From Anagrus nilaparvatae (lineage: Eukaryota > Arthropoda > Insecta > Hymenoptera > Mymaridae), in contig JAKSXM010000147.1 in assembly GCA_022575985.1 (NCBI GenBank), positions 24,338,001-24,402,000 on the forward strand: a DNA stretch of 64,000 bases, in the 5' to 3' direction. Below are positions 47,394 through 59,948 of the stretch, in pieces. How positions within the stretch are numbered: the first letter of the stretch is position 1; each line of letters starts with the position of its first letter. Made by a program: the position numbers and the translations under genes. Under the pieces are notes generated by a model, which worked only from the letters and a program-made list of their open reading frames with translations, had not been told where the DNA came from and did no database searches.

Positions 47394-49044
47394 TTGGATT
47401 GGATTAGAATGTTTTTTTTTATAAATATCATTGGAGAAATTATGCATATAAGGCCTTTTTTATACCATGATAAAAGTAGTGGTGAATTTTTATATTTGGG
47501 CATTGAAAAAAAATTACAATCTCAAATAAATCCCGAATATCATAAAGATTCCAATAATATTCAATTAGTAGTCAATATAGATGGACTATACGCTTTTAAA
47601 ATGACTACATGGCCAATACTTTGTAAAATATACCATCCTCAAAACATTTATAAGCCTTTTGCAGCAGCTCTTTATTCTGGTGGAGATAAACCAGAAAATA
47701 TAAGCGAGTTTTTAAGAGAATTCATCACAGAAATTAATGTATTACAAAACGATGGCTTAAAAATAGGTTATGAGAATTATAATGTAAGTATTAAATATTT
47801 TATTTGTGATACAACCGCGAGGTCGTACATAAAACGTGTAAATCCACATATTTCCAGTATTGCTTGTGAAAAGTGTGATGTAAAAGGTAAAAAAGTAAAT
47901 GGTGTTATGTGTTTTAAAATAGACGATAAAACGATGTTACGAACTAATGATACTTTTAGAAGCTTTGAGCAAGCCGATTATCACAAGGGGGTATCCCGTA
48001 TAATTGCCAGTAAAAATCCTGAAGTAGATACGATTGAACAATTTGTTTTAGACCCAATGCACTTATTTTTTTTGGGGCATACAAACAGAAATATGCATTT
48101 CTAGTTTAGCAAAATATCATCAATTTCTAAGCAGGAGATTGCTCGAAGGACTCAAATGATACGCAAAGATATACCAGATGATTTTCCTAGGAAAATGAGG
48201 TCAACAAAAGATATAGTGTTTTTCTAAGCTGTTGAATTTGAGTATCTTCAAAAATTTTGCGGAACTATTGTTTTTAAAAAAAATTGTTGGTGACAATTTA
48301 TACAAGCATTTTTTACATTTGCATGTAGCGTGTAGGATGTTGTCATATAAGAACACATATCAATATACGGATTATGCAAGACACTATTTAGATATTTACG
48401 TACAATCAGGTACTGAATTATACGGCGAAGAATTCGCTTCAATCAATATTCACAATCTTTTGCATATTTGTGACGATATTGATAATACCAAATGCAGATG
48501 ATTTTGATTCGTATCTTGGTAGCGATGTGAAAAAATGTTTAAGAACGGCTTACAGACCGGTAGCTCAATATTGCTGTAGAATTTACGAAAAAGAAAAATA
48601 TTGCTATAATAAAGCAGAAATCAGCAAAAACTTAGATATAATTCAAACAAAGAAGAAAAAAAAATTTACAAACTAAAATACAAAGATTACATTTTAAGTG
48701 ATTTACATCCAAATAATACCGTACTTTTGAAAAATAAAAGTATTGTTGAAATAGAAGAAATATTTTATAACGATCAAAATCAAATTTTTTTAAATACTAA
48801 AGGTTTTATTAAAGATAAACCAGTATTTAAAAATCCTCAAGAAAATCCTATAGATTCTTCTTTATTAAATATATTTGAGGTGAGAAGCAGGCCAGGAGCA
48901 GAAATTGTAATTTATAGTTTATCAGATATATTTGCAAAAATGATACGACTAAATGTAAATTTTTCTGCAGAAAAATTTATTCCAGGTTATTGCGTACTAA
49001 AATCAGAAAAAATCAAACTTTTAATTACGTATTACGATTTGTGA
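47394..49044 (+). pseudogene. Broken transposase-derived gene (tnp2/DUF4218-like, CACTA-type)
   Basis: Three plus-strand pieces follow each other in shifted frames: 47394-48104, 48232-48501 running into 48470-48676, and 48727-49044. Piece 1 has VNIDGLYAFKMTTWPILCKI, PFAAALYSGGDKPENISEFL, a FICDTTARSYIKRV segment, a CEKCDVKG cysteine pair and VLDPMHLFFLGH. Piece 2 has the YGEEFASINIHNLLHICDDI motif common near the end of the tnp2-like core. Piece 3 looks like the C-terminal tail (PLSD-type SLSDIFAK). This order matches a large uncharacterised insect family related to En/Spm (CACTA) tnp2 transposases. At least two frameshifts and missing N-terminal sequence make it inactive. No terminal repeats were found. 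The exact family name is from memory. Confidence 0.65.
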
Positions 49045-49352
49045 ATACGCGGTGCGCACGATTTTTGGAATACTCTGTATGTATATAGTCGTAAAAATAT
49101 GATTATATAATATTATTGTGACAATTATATAAATTTCTCAATGTAGGTATTTGTACATGTATTGATTAATAGAATACTGTTACAGTTACTTTACAAATGA
49201 TTTGCCACTTTAATTAAAAGGGATTAACTCTGGATTAACTGCTAGACACTTGTCAACGTTAATAATTGATATTGTAAATTTGTATTGCAAACAAATCCCT
49301 AATTACAAAATTCATTACAACAATAATTTTAATCGTAAATGTCTTCCTTCAC

Positions 49353-49669
49353 TTAAGCCCATTCTACAACGAGCGCTCGCAAATCATTATTCTTGTTACG
49401 TTTCCTCGGTCCTTATATACTAAGTGGAACTTATTTTCGACGCTTGCGAGAGAAAAAAAGCATCTAGCGGCAGATAATTAAAACCATGTATCGCGCTAAA
49501 TTCAAATTTAAAAATTAAGATTAAATCTAGTCTAGCATTATAAGTTATATAGTGTATTTGGGGATTTTTGGCGATTAATTGTGAATAACTCCCAACTACA
49601 CTATATAAAACTTATAACGCTAGACTAGATTTAATCTCGATTTTTAAATTGGCGTAGAAAGGGCTTTAC
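49353..49669. mobile_element. Foldback MITE, about 317 bp
   Basis: The outer ends CTTAAGCCCATTCTAC and GTAGAAAGGGCTTTACA are imperfect inverted repeats. Inner arms 49504-49558 and 49597-49651 pair over more than 50 bp (AAAAATTAAGATTAAATCTA, then GTCTAG, against its complement). It has no coding capacity. It lies 300 bp downstream of the broken transposase gene; relationship to it is not shown. Confidence 0.7.
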
Positions 49670-49755
49670 AGGCATGAATGAATAAAACAAAATTAAATTT
49701 TTTTAATTAAACTAAATCTTTAAAACAAATTCGGACGTCGAACAAGTTATATTAT

Positions 49756-49923
49756 AGTAAAAAAAATGTACAATATTATTGCAGTTTAGTAATTTTACTA
49801 CAATTTAGTAATATTACTACAAAAATAGTAAATTTACTACAAATTGTAATAAAATTACTACTAGTACAAATAATTGTATTAAAAATACTAAAGTTCAGTA
49901 ATATTGTGTACATTTTTTTTACT
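49756..49923. repeat. 168-bp hairpin with tandem TAGTAATTTTACTA palindromes
   Basis: AGTAAAAAAAATGTACA at the left and TGTACATTTTTTTTACT at the right are exact inverted repeats. Between them TAGTAATTTTACTA, TAGTAATATTACTA and TAGTAAATTTACTA occur in tandem at spacings of about 22 bp, each a palindrome in itself. Confidence 0.75.
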
Positions 49924-51380
49924 GTGTTGAATAAAGAAAAAGGGTTGAGATAATCTTGTTATTAACTTTCTAATGATGTAAATAAGTTGACTAATTAATG
50001 TTCATTAATCTTCGTTAATAGATAATTAAACTTTGTTTTGTAATCTCTTGATACTTGACAATAAAAATGTATCAGTTAACTAATGAGAAATTAGTTGTCA
50101 CCACAAAACTAAAAACAAATAACCATTTGTTTTAACTAAAATTGAACTAAAAAAAAAATTCATCAGAATATCTAATTACACATAATACCAACTTTGTCTA
50201 TTCATTTCTAATTACATCATCAACGATAATAAAACTTATTATTCTAGAAAAAAAACTTGGCTATTAAGCTAAAAATAAAAACAATGTTTACTTTAAGTAT
50301 GCAATAAATACTAAGTCGATAACAGTAATTAAAAGTACATAAATAATAATAATGATTAAGAATATTTAGAGAAACATTAAAATTAACGGCTCTGCTGAAA
50401 AAATACGTTTAACAAAGAAACAATTAAATTGAAATTATTAGAAAATATTTTTATTATTTTTTCTGTACATTGTGTTTCTTATCTAATCTGTTTTAAATTA
50501 ACTATGCCGATTCGTATGTTGTTAAAATTAGAAAAATGATTTACATGTAATAATTAAGTTTTTTACAAAGATTTATTAAAAGATGTTAGAGATTGAAATA
50601 AAAAAATGAAACTTGAGGTCATTTTAATTGGAACGATTACATTAAATGAAGCGAGGACTATTTTTTTAATGTATTAGAAACTTTTTTATTCTTTGGTTAT
50701 TATTTCTTACATTTATTATATTTTTTGATACATTTTTTGTTGTTGCTTTTAGGGAAAATTTAAATATAAATATTTGGATATAAATATTGATATTATGAAC
50801 ACAATAGATACTTACTTTTTTATCAGTGTTATAAATGTTCCATGCTCGTTGGTTGTGTAGTTACACAAACCGGTTATAAATTTTTGTTATGTAACAAAAG
50901 GATTTTGAAAAAAAACCTATTTACATTGGTTTTTTCGAGGTTATTGTTACATGTTGTTTTTGGTTAAATTTGCAAATAAATGTAAAAATTTTTTTTATCT
51001 TGAAAAAAATTTTTTATATTTTCCTTGGTTTATCAGGGGGTTTATTGAAATAAAATAAATTTTTTTATCTAGCTAATTAATATTTTTTTCTATTATATAA
51101 AATTCATTAATCATTCAGTTGAAGTAACTCTTTGAAAAACTTTAACTCAACAACGTTCCCATTGTATGCTTACTCCATTACGAGCTCCATTAGCAGGAGT
51201 TTTTTTCCTGGTTCTTTTCCATATATTTTATTTTATTTTTCAAACTTATTGATTAAATCAATATTTTTCCATTCAATTTTTATTTTAAAGTTCATTTATA
51301 TTTAGAATGTTAAAGTTTTTTATTCAATTTTATAAATAAGTGTTAATGTTTATTGATTTGTATATGAGGGATTTCATGCC
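49924..51380. other. AT-rich non-coding stretch
   Basis: No gene, RNA or complete repeat was recognised. Confidence 0.45.
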
Positions 51381-51770
51381 AATTGGACCCAAGTTGGATT
51401 GAAGGGTTTCGGAAATTGGTTCTATAAACTATTTTTTTTTTAAATACAACTTAAAATAAGTCCTTTTACCTATTTTTAGCATTCTAGGTCAAATCCTTAA
51501 TTATTGGCAGGCATTTTTGAGTTTTTGGCCTACTTTAGTAAATTGACGCAAAATTTTCTTATTGTTGCTTTCAAATGCTTATTTTATATTAAAAAATATT
51601 CTTCTTTTTTATCTTTTTTTTATATCTCTAAAAAAAAAATGGCTGCCAAAATTTGAGAATTAGATCCAGCAAGCTAAGGATTGCTAAAAGAAATTATTTT
51701 TATTTGTACTATCAGAAAAAAAGTAGTTTAAACCGGTTTTCACAACCCTTGAGTCCAACTTGGGCCTAAA
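51381..51770. repeat. Foldback repeat, about 390 bp
   Basis: The left arm contains GGACCCAAGTTGGATTGAAGGG and AAATTGGTTCTATAAACTA. The right arm contains the complements (TAGTTTAAACCGGTTTTCAC, then CCCTTGAGTCCAACTTGGGCC). The arms are about 65 bp with moderate divergence. The interior is non-coding. Confidence 0.7.
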
Positions 51771-53669
51771 TCAGGCCTAAATAGCGATTAATTTATTAAC
51801 ATTTAAAAAATTTTTCATTTGCAATATTTGCTTAGGTTAAAAATTTATTTGACTTTCTATATTTAATTGAAATAAAAACTTCTAGCTAAATGAAATAAAT
51901 CTAGAAATGTGCATTCGTATATTTAAAATTAAATGCATTTAATGTGTTTTTATACCGAGAAAAATTAAAAACATCAATATAGATTTACGCAAGATGCATG
52001 CAGATAAATATTTATTGTAATTCTATGAAGTAAAAATAAAACTGCAATTTAGTTAAATTTATTTTTTTTGTTGTTAAAAAACGCCCCCTTTTTAAAACAA
52101 TGGTATTTTTTATTTTTTTTTCTAGATTATTTAATGCCAGGCGTGAATTTTTACGAGATAAAAAAAAAATGACATTTTATTTATTTAATATTTTTTGAAA
52201 TTTTTTGGTTTATTCATAATAAGTAAATCTTATCAATTTTATAACAAAAAAAATTTTAATGAATGGAATTTTTCTGTTAATTATTTGAATAAATATTATG
52301 AAGAAAATAACCAAAAATTTTTTATTTTACAATAATAGCTGTAAATTCAACAAAAAGTATAAATTGTTTTTTTATATTAAAGAGTTTCAAAATCAAATAA
52401 CAAAAAAAAAATACATATTTGCAAATCTTTTATTCTCTCTTGTGGTTCAGTCAACTTCTTTTAGTAAAGCATTGCGTAATTCATAAACACGTTTCTCTTA
52501 TAATATTATGCCATCTTAAAAATATGTCATGTATTTATAATCCTTGAACTGAACATTTATAATAATAATATTATTAAATTATATGCGAAAACTCTCACTC
52601 TCGTTATATCGCATTTTATAAGAAGTTAATGAATGAAAAGAGATAAAAAATTTATTTTTATTATTTCTTTAAAGTAATTTAATAGTTATTAATTTGCTTT
52701 CAAGTTTAAATGTCTGTTTCATGAAGAAGAGAGCTTAAAATTTTATGAGAGCACATAAGTTTTTCAGAAATCCCAAAAATATAACCTTGTCCCATCCACG
52801 TAGGATTTATGTGCTCGAACGGTGTACCCTAGCGGCTTGACTATCAAGGAAAATAAAAATTATTAATTTATATTACTCAACGATTTAATGGTATTCAAAC
52901 TATTTAACACGCATAAAATTTAAATCATAATAATAGTCAAATAAGATCGATTGTATCATTTTAAACCAGGTTTTAAACGAAATATATTATAAATTAAATT
53001 ATATATTCTGAATGATAAAAAGTTCAAAAAATTTTAAGACTATAGAAATAATTTACATTTTTTGAAGGTTGTTACCAAAATTATTCCATTTAAATATTGG
53101 TATACCGATAATTAATATTTTTGTGGGTATAATATGACGAATTATATTTTTTGTCTGATTTTTTTTATATCTCTGTTATTTTAATTTTTTAACTAAACTA
53201 ATTTATATATTTTATATTACGCATTTGTATGCTTAAAAAAATGGATTTTTTTGCTTTTTTTTATTTTATGTATTCAAATTTTGCAAAATATTTATTACAT
53301 AATAGTGTACATTGTAAAACTAACGTTAAAGCCACAAGCGAGGGTACAAGTTTACTAATTATAGATGCGGTATTAAATACCATCAAAAATACCTAAAATA
53401 TTACAAAGTATATGAACATAACTACGAACAAAGTAACAGCATGTAACAAACCTATAAAACAACAGTTAATTAAAAACTTTTTTTGCAAATAAAAAGCAAC
53501 ATTCTTTATCCGTTACAGACAGTAATACAGTTTAGAGCCTAGTTTAGAGATAATCTTGTTAAATGCTCTAGTTAAATAGCGGGAGGGGCGATGTTTAGTT
53601 ACGTTTTTTAATGAAAAATTAATATTTGATCCTTAATTTAAAAAAAATTACCATTTATGAAAGGGGACG
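51771..53669. other. AT-rich non-coding stretch
   Basis: No gene was recognised. A small CpG-bearing patch occurs at 52790-52840 (CCATCCACGTAGG, GTGCTCGAACGG). Confidence 0.45.
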
Positions 53670-54080
53670 TTTTTGCTAATTTTGCACTTTGACGACACTT
53701 TGAGTTTCTAAATTTGGCCTATACGGGTTTTTAGCCTGGTTTTTAGGGTCGCTGATTTCGGGAAATTTTTTATGAAATATTAATATTTCACCCTTAAATT
53801 AATAAAATTATCCCAAACAAAGGCAGTTTTTGCGAGTTTTTGCTACATTCATTCATTTTTTACTTTTTTTAAACTTATTTTAAAAATATATTAATATTTT
53901 TTACGTATTTTTTTTTGCTAATTTAAGGGTGAAATATTAATTTTTCTCGAATTTTTCATAAAAAAAATCCCCTCAAATTCTTGATCAGCGACCCAAAATA
54001 CTCATATGGGCTAAATCTGGACACTCAAAATGCGAATACATCATAAAATTTTGGGGGTAGTTTTTGCAAGTTTTTGCAAA
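53670..54080. repeat. Degenerate foldback related to the element at 2650
   Basis: AAATTTGGCC and GGGTCGCTGATTTCGGG (about 53715-53762), followed by AATATTAATATTTCACCCTTAAATTA, face TAATTTAAGGGTGAAATATTA (from about 53918) and GATCAGCGACCC (about 53982), then CTAAATCTGG. The GGGTCGCTGAT and AAATTTGGC words are shared with 2650-3060. Confidence 0.65.
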
Positions 54081-56629
54081 TTTAAGGCTGCTCCGCAAAT
54101 ATCTCCCGGAAAAGACCAATTTAGAACCAGTACCATAGCTTTTTACTAATTAGCTTTTTCTTCCTAGTTCTAAAAATATTGCATAAATATTAATGAATCA
54201 AAAGATGTGTCATGAAATTATGACTTATTTTTTAATTTCGCATCATCGCATCTTATTATATCAGCGAAAAAATCTCACGACATACTTTTAATATCATATA
54301 ATAATAATTCTTTTCTTAAAGATATTACTTATGTCTAACAATAACTAAAAAAATCTCATACTTAATAAATAAATGAATGTACGTATGTGTATGTCATAAA
54401 TGATAATTTCTTAATCGCATAATACAGACACATTGTATTTTATACCGCGAAGCTGCTATCGAATTATAAATCTAATGCTATTATCGAGGCTATTATCGTA
54501 CAATTTCTTTGTCTTTGAAGAATCATAAGATATTAAATGCTTTTTTTAATTTTAATCAAAGGGATATACGAGGGATATATGAGAACTTGAATTTTCTTAT
54601 CAACTTTTTTAGAACATTTACTAGTAATTACGGTACAATCACCTTTGTATTGATTCTATTAGTAAAAATTTTGTACACTATAAAATATTATGTTTTGAAT
54701 TTGGTTATTGCGCTAATAATGTAAGAAAAGGTTTTATGTGATTGAAATAAATTATGAGAATGCATTTAATAAAAAGTTCGATAAAAAGTTTATCTTTGCC
54801 CTCGTCTTTGCCGATAAAAATCGATAAAAATTTTATTATAATGATGACAAATTATTATAAATTATATTTATTGTCATCTTTTTTTTTAAATGATAAATTT
54901 TCATTGGCATTTTATATTTTCAAGTTGATTCATATTTATTAGACTTTTATGATTTTTCAAAGTGTTTTAAAGTGGCACGAGAGGTGGCATATTTTATCAA
55001 AAAATTTCGGGGGCTATTCGATAGTTTTTTTTTTCACTAAAAACAATGGCATTATTTATTTTAAATTATTTTTTGTTTGTACGGATTTAGAGTGGTTAAA
55101 ATTTCAAAAACTAGACTTTTTCGGTGCTTTTTCGACGTCAAAAACTTGTTTTCGACTAAAAAATGGTTAAAAAGTATATTAAAAGGCATTTTTGATATTT
55201 TTTGCACTTTAATTCGACTTCAGTAGAATGATATGATTTTTCCTTAAAGGGTGCTAGGTTAGTAGACAAACAAAGCAATTTAAACTTCAAAATTGGTCTT
55301 TATTTAGATGCTTAGCACCGTACCTATAAAATAAAGAAAGAATATTTTTAATCTATAACAATAGTGGTTTTTTAGACATGCAAGATAAAATAGTCAAATA
55401 AAAATTCTTGATTTCTTGAGCTAATAATTTTTCTAAATTGTCCGCGTTTCTATATTTTTATGTATCCCTTTCAAGATCTGAGATTTTAGCCAAATAAAGT
55501 TGCTTAAAAAAGGGCTTAAAAATGAAAAATGGCTAATTTTCGAGCTAATTTTTGGTTGCTGAGAACCGTCTGAGAACTTATAAAATCTGTATCATATTCA
55601 AGCAAAATATTTATGATGCTGCTTTATAAAGGTTTTTTCGAGGGTTTTTTTCATGATTTTGAGAAAAATTTAAGATGATTAATGCTTAATTTAAATTTTA
55701 AAATTTGATTAATCGTATTTAACTTATTACTTTATTTAATTAATGAACTTTAATAATGTCAATTAAATCTTATTCTTCATTGATCTTGATAAAATCTGTG
55801 TTAATTAACAACGTGATTAGGCTCAAGATTCTGATTATGTTTAAAAGTAATCTTTTATTGAAAAATTGAAATCAAATAAATTATTAAGAATATCACTGGA
55901 GAAAAATCATGTAAATGTATGAGAAAGCACTGCTGAAATATTAGTGTTTGTATACTTTTCTGTAAGATCAAATTTTTAAACTTTGGCTAATTTATCTTTT
56001 AGTTAAACTTAAGAGAAAAATAAAACTTCTGTTATTCCTTACAATACATAGTACTAAATTAGGAATAACAAAGAACAATAAATTATTCTCATTGTGGATA
56101 TATTTTACAACTTGAAAATAAAATTTTCAATATTTTAAACATAATTGCAAAATTTACAAAGTTTGCTTACTCCTAAACCTCGTACTAAACCCTTGACTAA
56201 ACCAGTATCAAGACCAGTATATATAATTATCAGATAGTAATTACAGAATAAATTGGTACAATTTAAACCTTTAATCAACCTTTGATCTTTAATATTGCAT
56301 CTCTAATTTCGAAAATCAAGATATTACATTACACGTCATATAATATAATTCTCTAAGTAGATTGATCACATAAGATAACTTTCCCACATTTCATATTTTT
56401 TACAGTATTTAATTGAGAAAGTTATATTATGTAATTTAAATTTTTATGAACGTAAAGTTAGCAGCGAAATTCACATGCGACTAGCAGCGAAAACAGTGGT
56501 TCCCAATGAATTTAAAAAATATATGTTAAATTATGTTAAATTAACTTACTGATTTAAAAATAGGTATCCAGGAGTTATTTTAGCCACTAAGATCAAATTT
56601 TTCATCAGAGAAGTGAACATTTTTAAATT
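54081..56629. other. AT-rich non-coding stretch
   Basis: No gene was recognised. The frames at 54509-55170 are biased translations of AT-rich DNA. The stretch leads into the tandem repeats to its right. Confidence 0.45.
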
Positions 56630-57428
56630 TAACAGGGAAATCCGGAAAATTATGTTATGTTTAATTTTTAAAAACTTCAAAAACGTATATAACTATATTT
56701 TAAGAATCATTCAATAAAAAATACGCACCAAGATGGCCTAATAAAAGATATAGGAGTTTTCGCCAAAAGAAAACCATATCCGGAAAATTTGGAAAATTAG
56801 AAAATTTCCTCATTAAAAAATTAAAAAATTTTATTTTTAATTTTTAAAAGCAAATAATCATGAAAGTTTGATTTAAAAAGAAAATTAAAAAATGGAGTGG
56901 AAAACATGGACAATAATTGAACGATTTTTACCTAAAAATTAATTAGGTATATTTTACAAATTTACCGATTTAGAATCGAAAGCAAGAGATACTTTAGCTC
57001 TCTGGAACCTGATATTTGTCTAAACAAAGAAAACTATGTCCGGAAATATCGGAAAATAATTTAAATTTTTTATTTGCATTAATAAAACTATTTTCAAATT
57101 TCGTTAGTTAAAAATATGGAAGGTTTACTCGAAGAAGAAAAAATAAAATGTAAGAAGGAAAAACTTAGAAAATAATTAAACACTTTCCACCTAGAAAAAT
57201 AATATGTATACTTTTTTAAAATTCTCATTTACCAATTTTACCCACATATAATATTGCTATGCTAATACCATACTTTTGGCAGGTACAAGAAAACCCGGAA
57301 ATTTCAAAAAATTATTTAATTTTTAAATCCAATATAAAATAATATATTTTCAAATTTTTAATCATCGTTAATTATAAATGGGAAAATGTTGATCAAAAAT
57401 ATGATATAACCCAAATCATTAAACTCTT
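56630..57428. repeat. Degenerate tandem repeat, period about 257 bp
   Basis: Diverged units are recognised from three spaced anchors: TCCGGAAAATTTGGAAAA (about 56776), TCCGGAAATATCGGAAAA (about 57036) and CCCGGAAATTTCAAAAAA (about 57293). A second anchor, AATAATTGAACGATTTTTACC (near 56911), recurs as AATAATTAAACACTTTCCACC (near 57168). A further CCGGAAAATTATG near 56641 may be a partial unit. The array abuts the satellite and is clearly older, judging by divergence. Confidence 0.6.
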
Positions 57429-59948
57429 ATGGCCAAGGAGACCCGAAAGAACTAGCTTTAGACGTCCTCACAAAATGAAACCTGCAGATATTTTTGCCCA
57501 CTTAGGTAATAACCATTTTCTGATGAAAAGTTTTAATCCCGAAGGCCGCCAGGCTAGCCAGCACTGTCATTTTTATCCATTTGTTAAAAAATTTTTAACT
57601 CCGATGACCAAATATACCCTGCTGTGGCAGTATGAGACGTCCTCACAAAATCAAACCTGCAAATATTTTTGCACGTTTAGCTAATAATGATTTTCCAACG
57701 AAAACTTTTCATCCCAAAGGCCGCCAGGCTGGCCAGCATTGGCATTTTTGGCCATTTTTTTTTAAATCTTTAACTCCGATGGCCAAATAGACCCTGCAGC
57801 GGCAGTATGAGACCTCCTCACAAAATCAAACCTGCAGATATTTTTGCCCACTTAGGCGATAATGATTTTCCAATGAAAAGTTTTCCTCCCAAAGGCCGTC
57901 AGGCTGGCTAGCATAGGCTATTTGGCCATTTTTTTAAAAATCTTCAACTATGATGGCCAAATAGACCCTGCTGCGGCAGTATGAGACGTCCTCACAAAAT
58001 CAAACAAGCAAATATTTTTGCACATTTAGCTAATAATGATTTTCCAACGAAAAAATTTCATCCCAAAGGCCGCCAGGCTGGCCAGCATTGGCATTTTTGG
58101 CCATTTTTTTAAAAATCTTTAACTCCGATGGCCAAATAGACCCTGCAGCGACAGTATGAGACCTCCTCACAAAATGAAACCTGCAGATATTTTTGCCCAC
58201 TTAGGCGATAATGATTTTCCAATGAAAAGTTTTCATCCCAAAGGCCGCCAGGCTGGCTAGCATAGGCATTTTTGGCCATTTTTTTAAAAATCTTTAACTA
58301 TGATGGCCAAATAGACCCTGCTGCGGCAGTATGAGACGTCCTCACAAAATCAAACAAGCAAATATTTTTACATATTTAGGTACTAATGATTTTCCGACAA
58401 AAAAATTTCACGCCAAAGGCCGCCAGGCTGGCCAGCATTGGCATTTTTGGCCATTTTTTTAAAAATCTTTAACTATGATGGCCAAATAGACCCTGCTGCG
58501 GCAGTATGACACGTCCTCACAAAATCAAACATGCAAACATTTTTCCATATTTAGGTACTAATGAATTTCCGACAAAAAAATTTCACCCCAAAGGCCGCCA
58601 GGCTGGCCAGCATTGGCATTATTGGCCATTTTTTTAAAAATCTTTAACTATGATGGCCAAATAGATCCTGCTGCGGCAGTATGAGACGTCCTCACAAAAT
58701 CAAACATGCAAATATTTTTGCATATTTAGGTACTAATGATTTTCTGACGAAAAAATTTCATCCCAAAGGCCGCCAGGCTGGCCAATATTGGCATTTTCGC
58801 AGGCATTTTCGGCCATTTTTTTAATAATCCTTAACTCCGATGGCCAAATAGACCCTGCTGCGGCAGTATGAGACGTCCTCACAAAATCAAACCTGCAAAT
58901 ATTTTTGCACATTTAGCTAATAATGATTTTCCAACGAAAAAATTTGATCCCAAAGGCCGCCAGGCTGCCAGCATTGGCATTTTTGGCCATTTTTTTAAAA
59001 ATGTTTAACTATGATGGCCAAATAGACCCTGCTGCGGCCGTATGAGACGTCCTCACAAAATCAAACATTCAAATATTTTTGCATATTTAGGTACTAATGA
59101 TTTTCCGACGAAAAAATTTCAACCCAAAGGCCGCCAGGCTGGCCAGCATTGGCATTTTCGGCCATTTTTTTAATAATCCTTATCTCCGATGGCCAAATAG
59201 ACACTGCTGCGGCAGTATGAGACGTCCTCACAAAATCAAACCTGGAAATATTTTTGCACATTTAGCTAATAATGATTTTCCAACGAAAAAATTTCATCCC
59301 AAAGGCCGCCAGGCTGGCCAGCATTGGCATTTTTGGCCATTTTTTTAAAAATCTTTAACTATGATGGCCAAATAGACCCTGCTGCGGCAGTAGGAGACGT
59401 CCTCACAAAATCAAACATGCAAATATTTTTGCATATTTAGGTACTAATGAATTTCCGACAAAAACATTTCACCCCAAAGGCCGCCAGGCTGGCCAGCATT
59501 GGCATTTTTGGCCATTTTTTTAAAAATCTTTAACTATGATGGCCAAATAGACCCTGCTGCGGCCGTATGAGACGTCCTCACAAAATCAAACATGCAAATA
59601 ATTTTGTATATTTAGGTACTAATGAATTTCCGACAAAAAAAATTTCACCCCAAAGGCCGCCAGGCTGGCTAGCATTGGCATTTTTGGCAATTTTTTTAAA
59701 AATCTTTAACTATGATGGCCAAATAGACCCTGCTGCGGCAGTATGAGACGTCCTCACAAAATCAAAAATGCAAATATTTTTGCATATTTAGGTACTAATG
59801 ATTTTCCGACGAAAAAATTTTATCCCAAAGGCCGCCAGGCTGGCCAATATTGACATTTTCGTAGGCATTTTCGCAGGCATTTTCGGCCATTTTTTTAATA
59901 ATCCTTAACTCCGATGGCCAAATAGACCCTGCTGCGGCAGTATGAGAC
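57429..59948 (+). repeat. Satellite array, 175-bp unit, forward block (about 14 units)
   Basis: The word GCAGTATGAGAC recurs at intervals of 174-176 bp, with 187 and 199 bp where a CGCAGGCATTTT insertion is duplicated (near 58797 and 59858). Each unit also carries GGCCGCCAGGCTGGCCAGCA, GGCATTTTTGGCCA and CAAATAGACCCTGC. Units are highly similar except for the first, which is degenerate (57429-57620). The satellite is markedly GC-richer than its surroundings. The short ORFs across it are not genes, because the unit length is not divisible by three and their frames drift. Confidence 0.95.
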
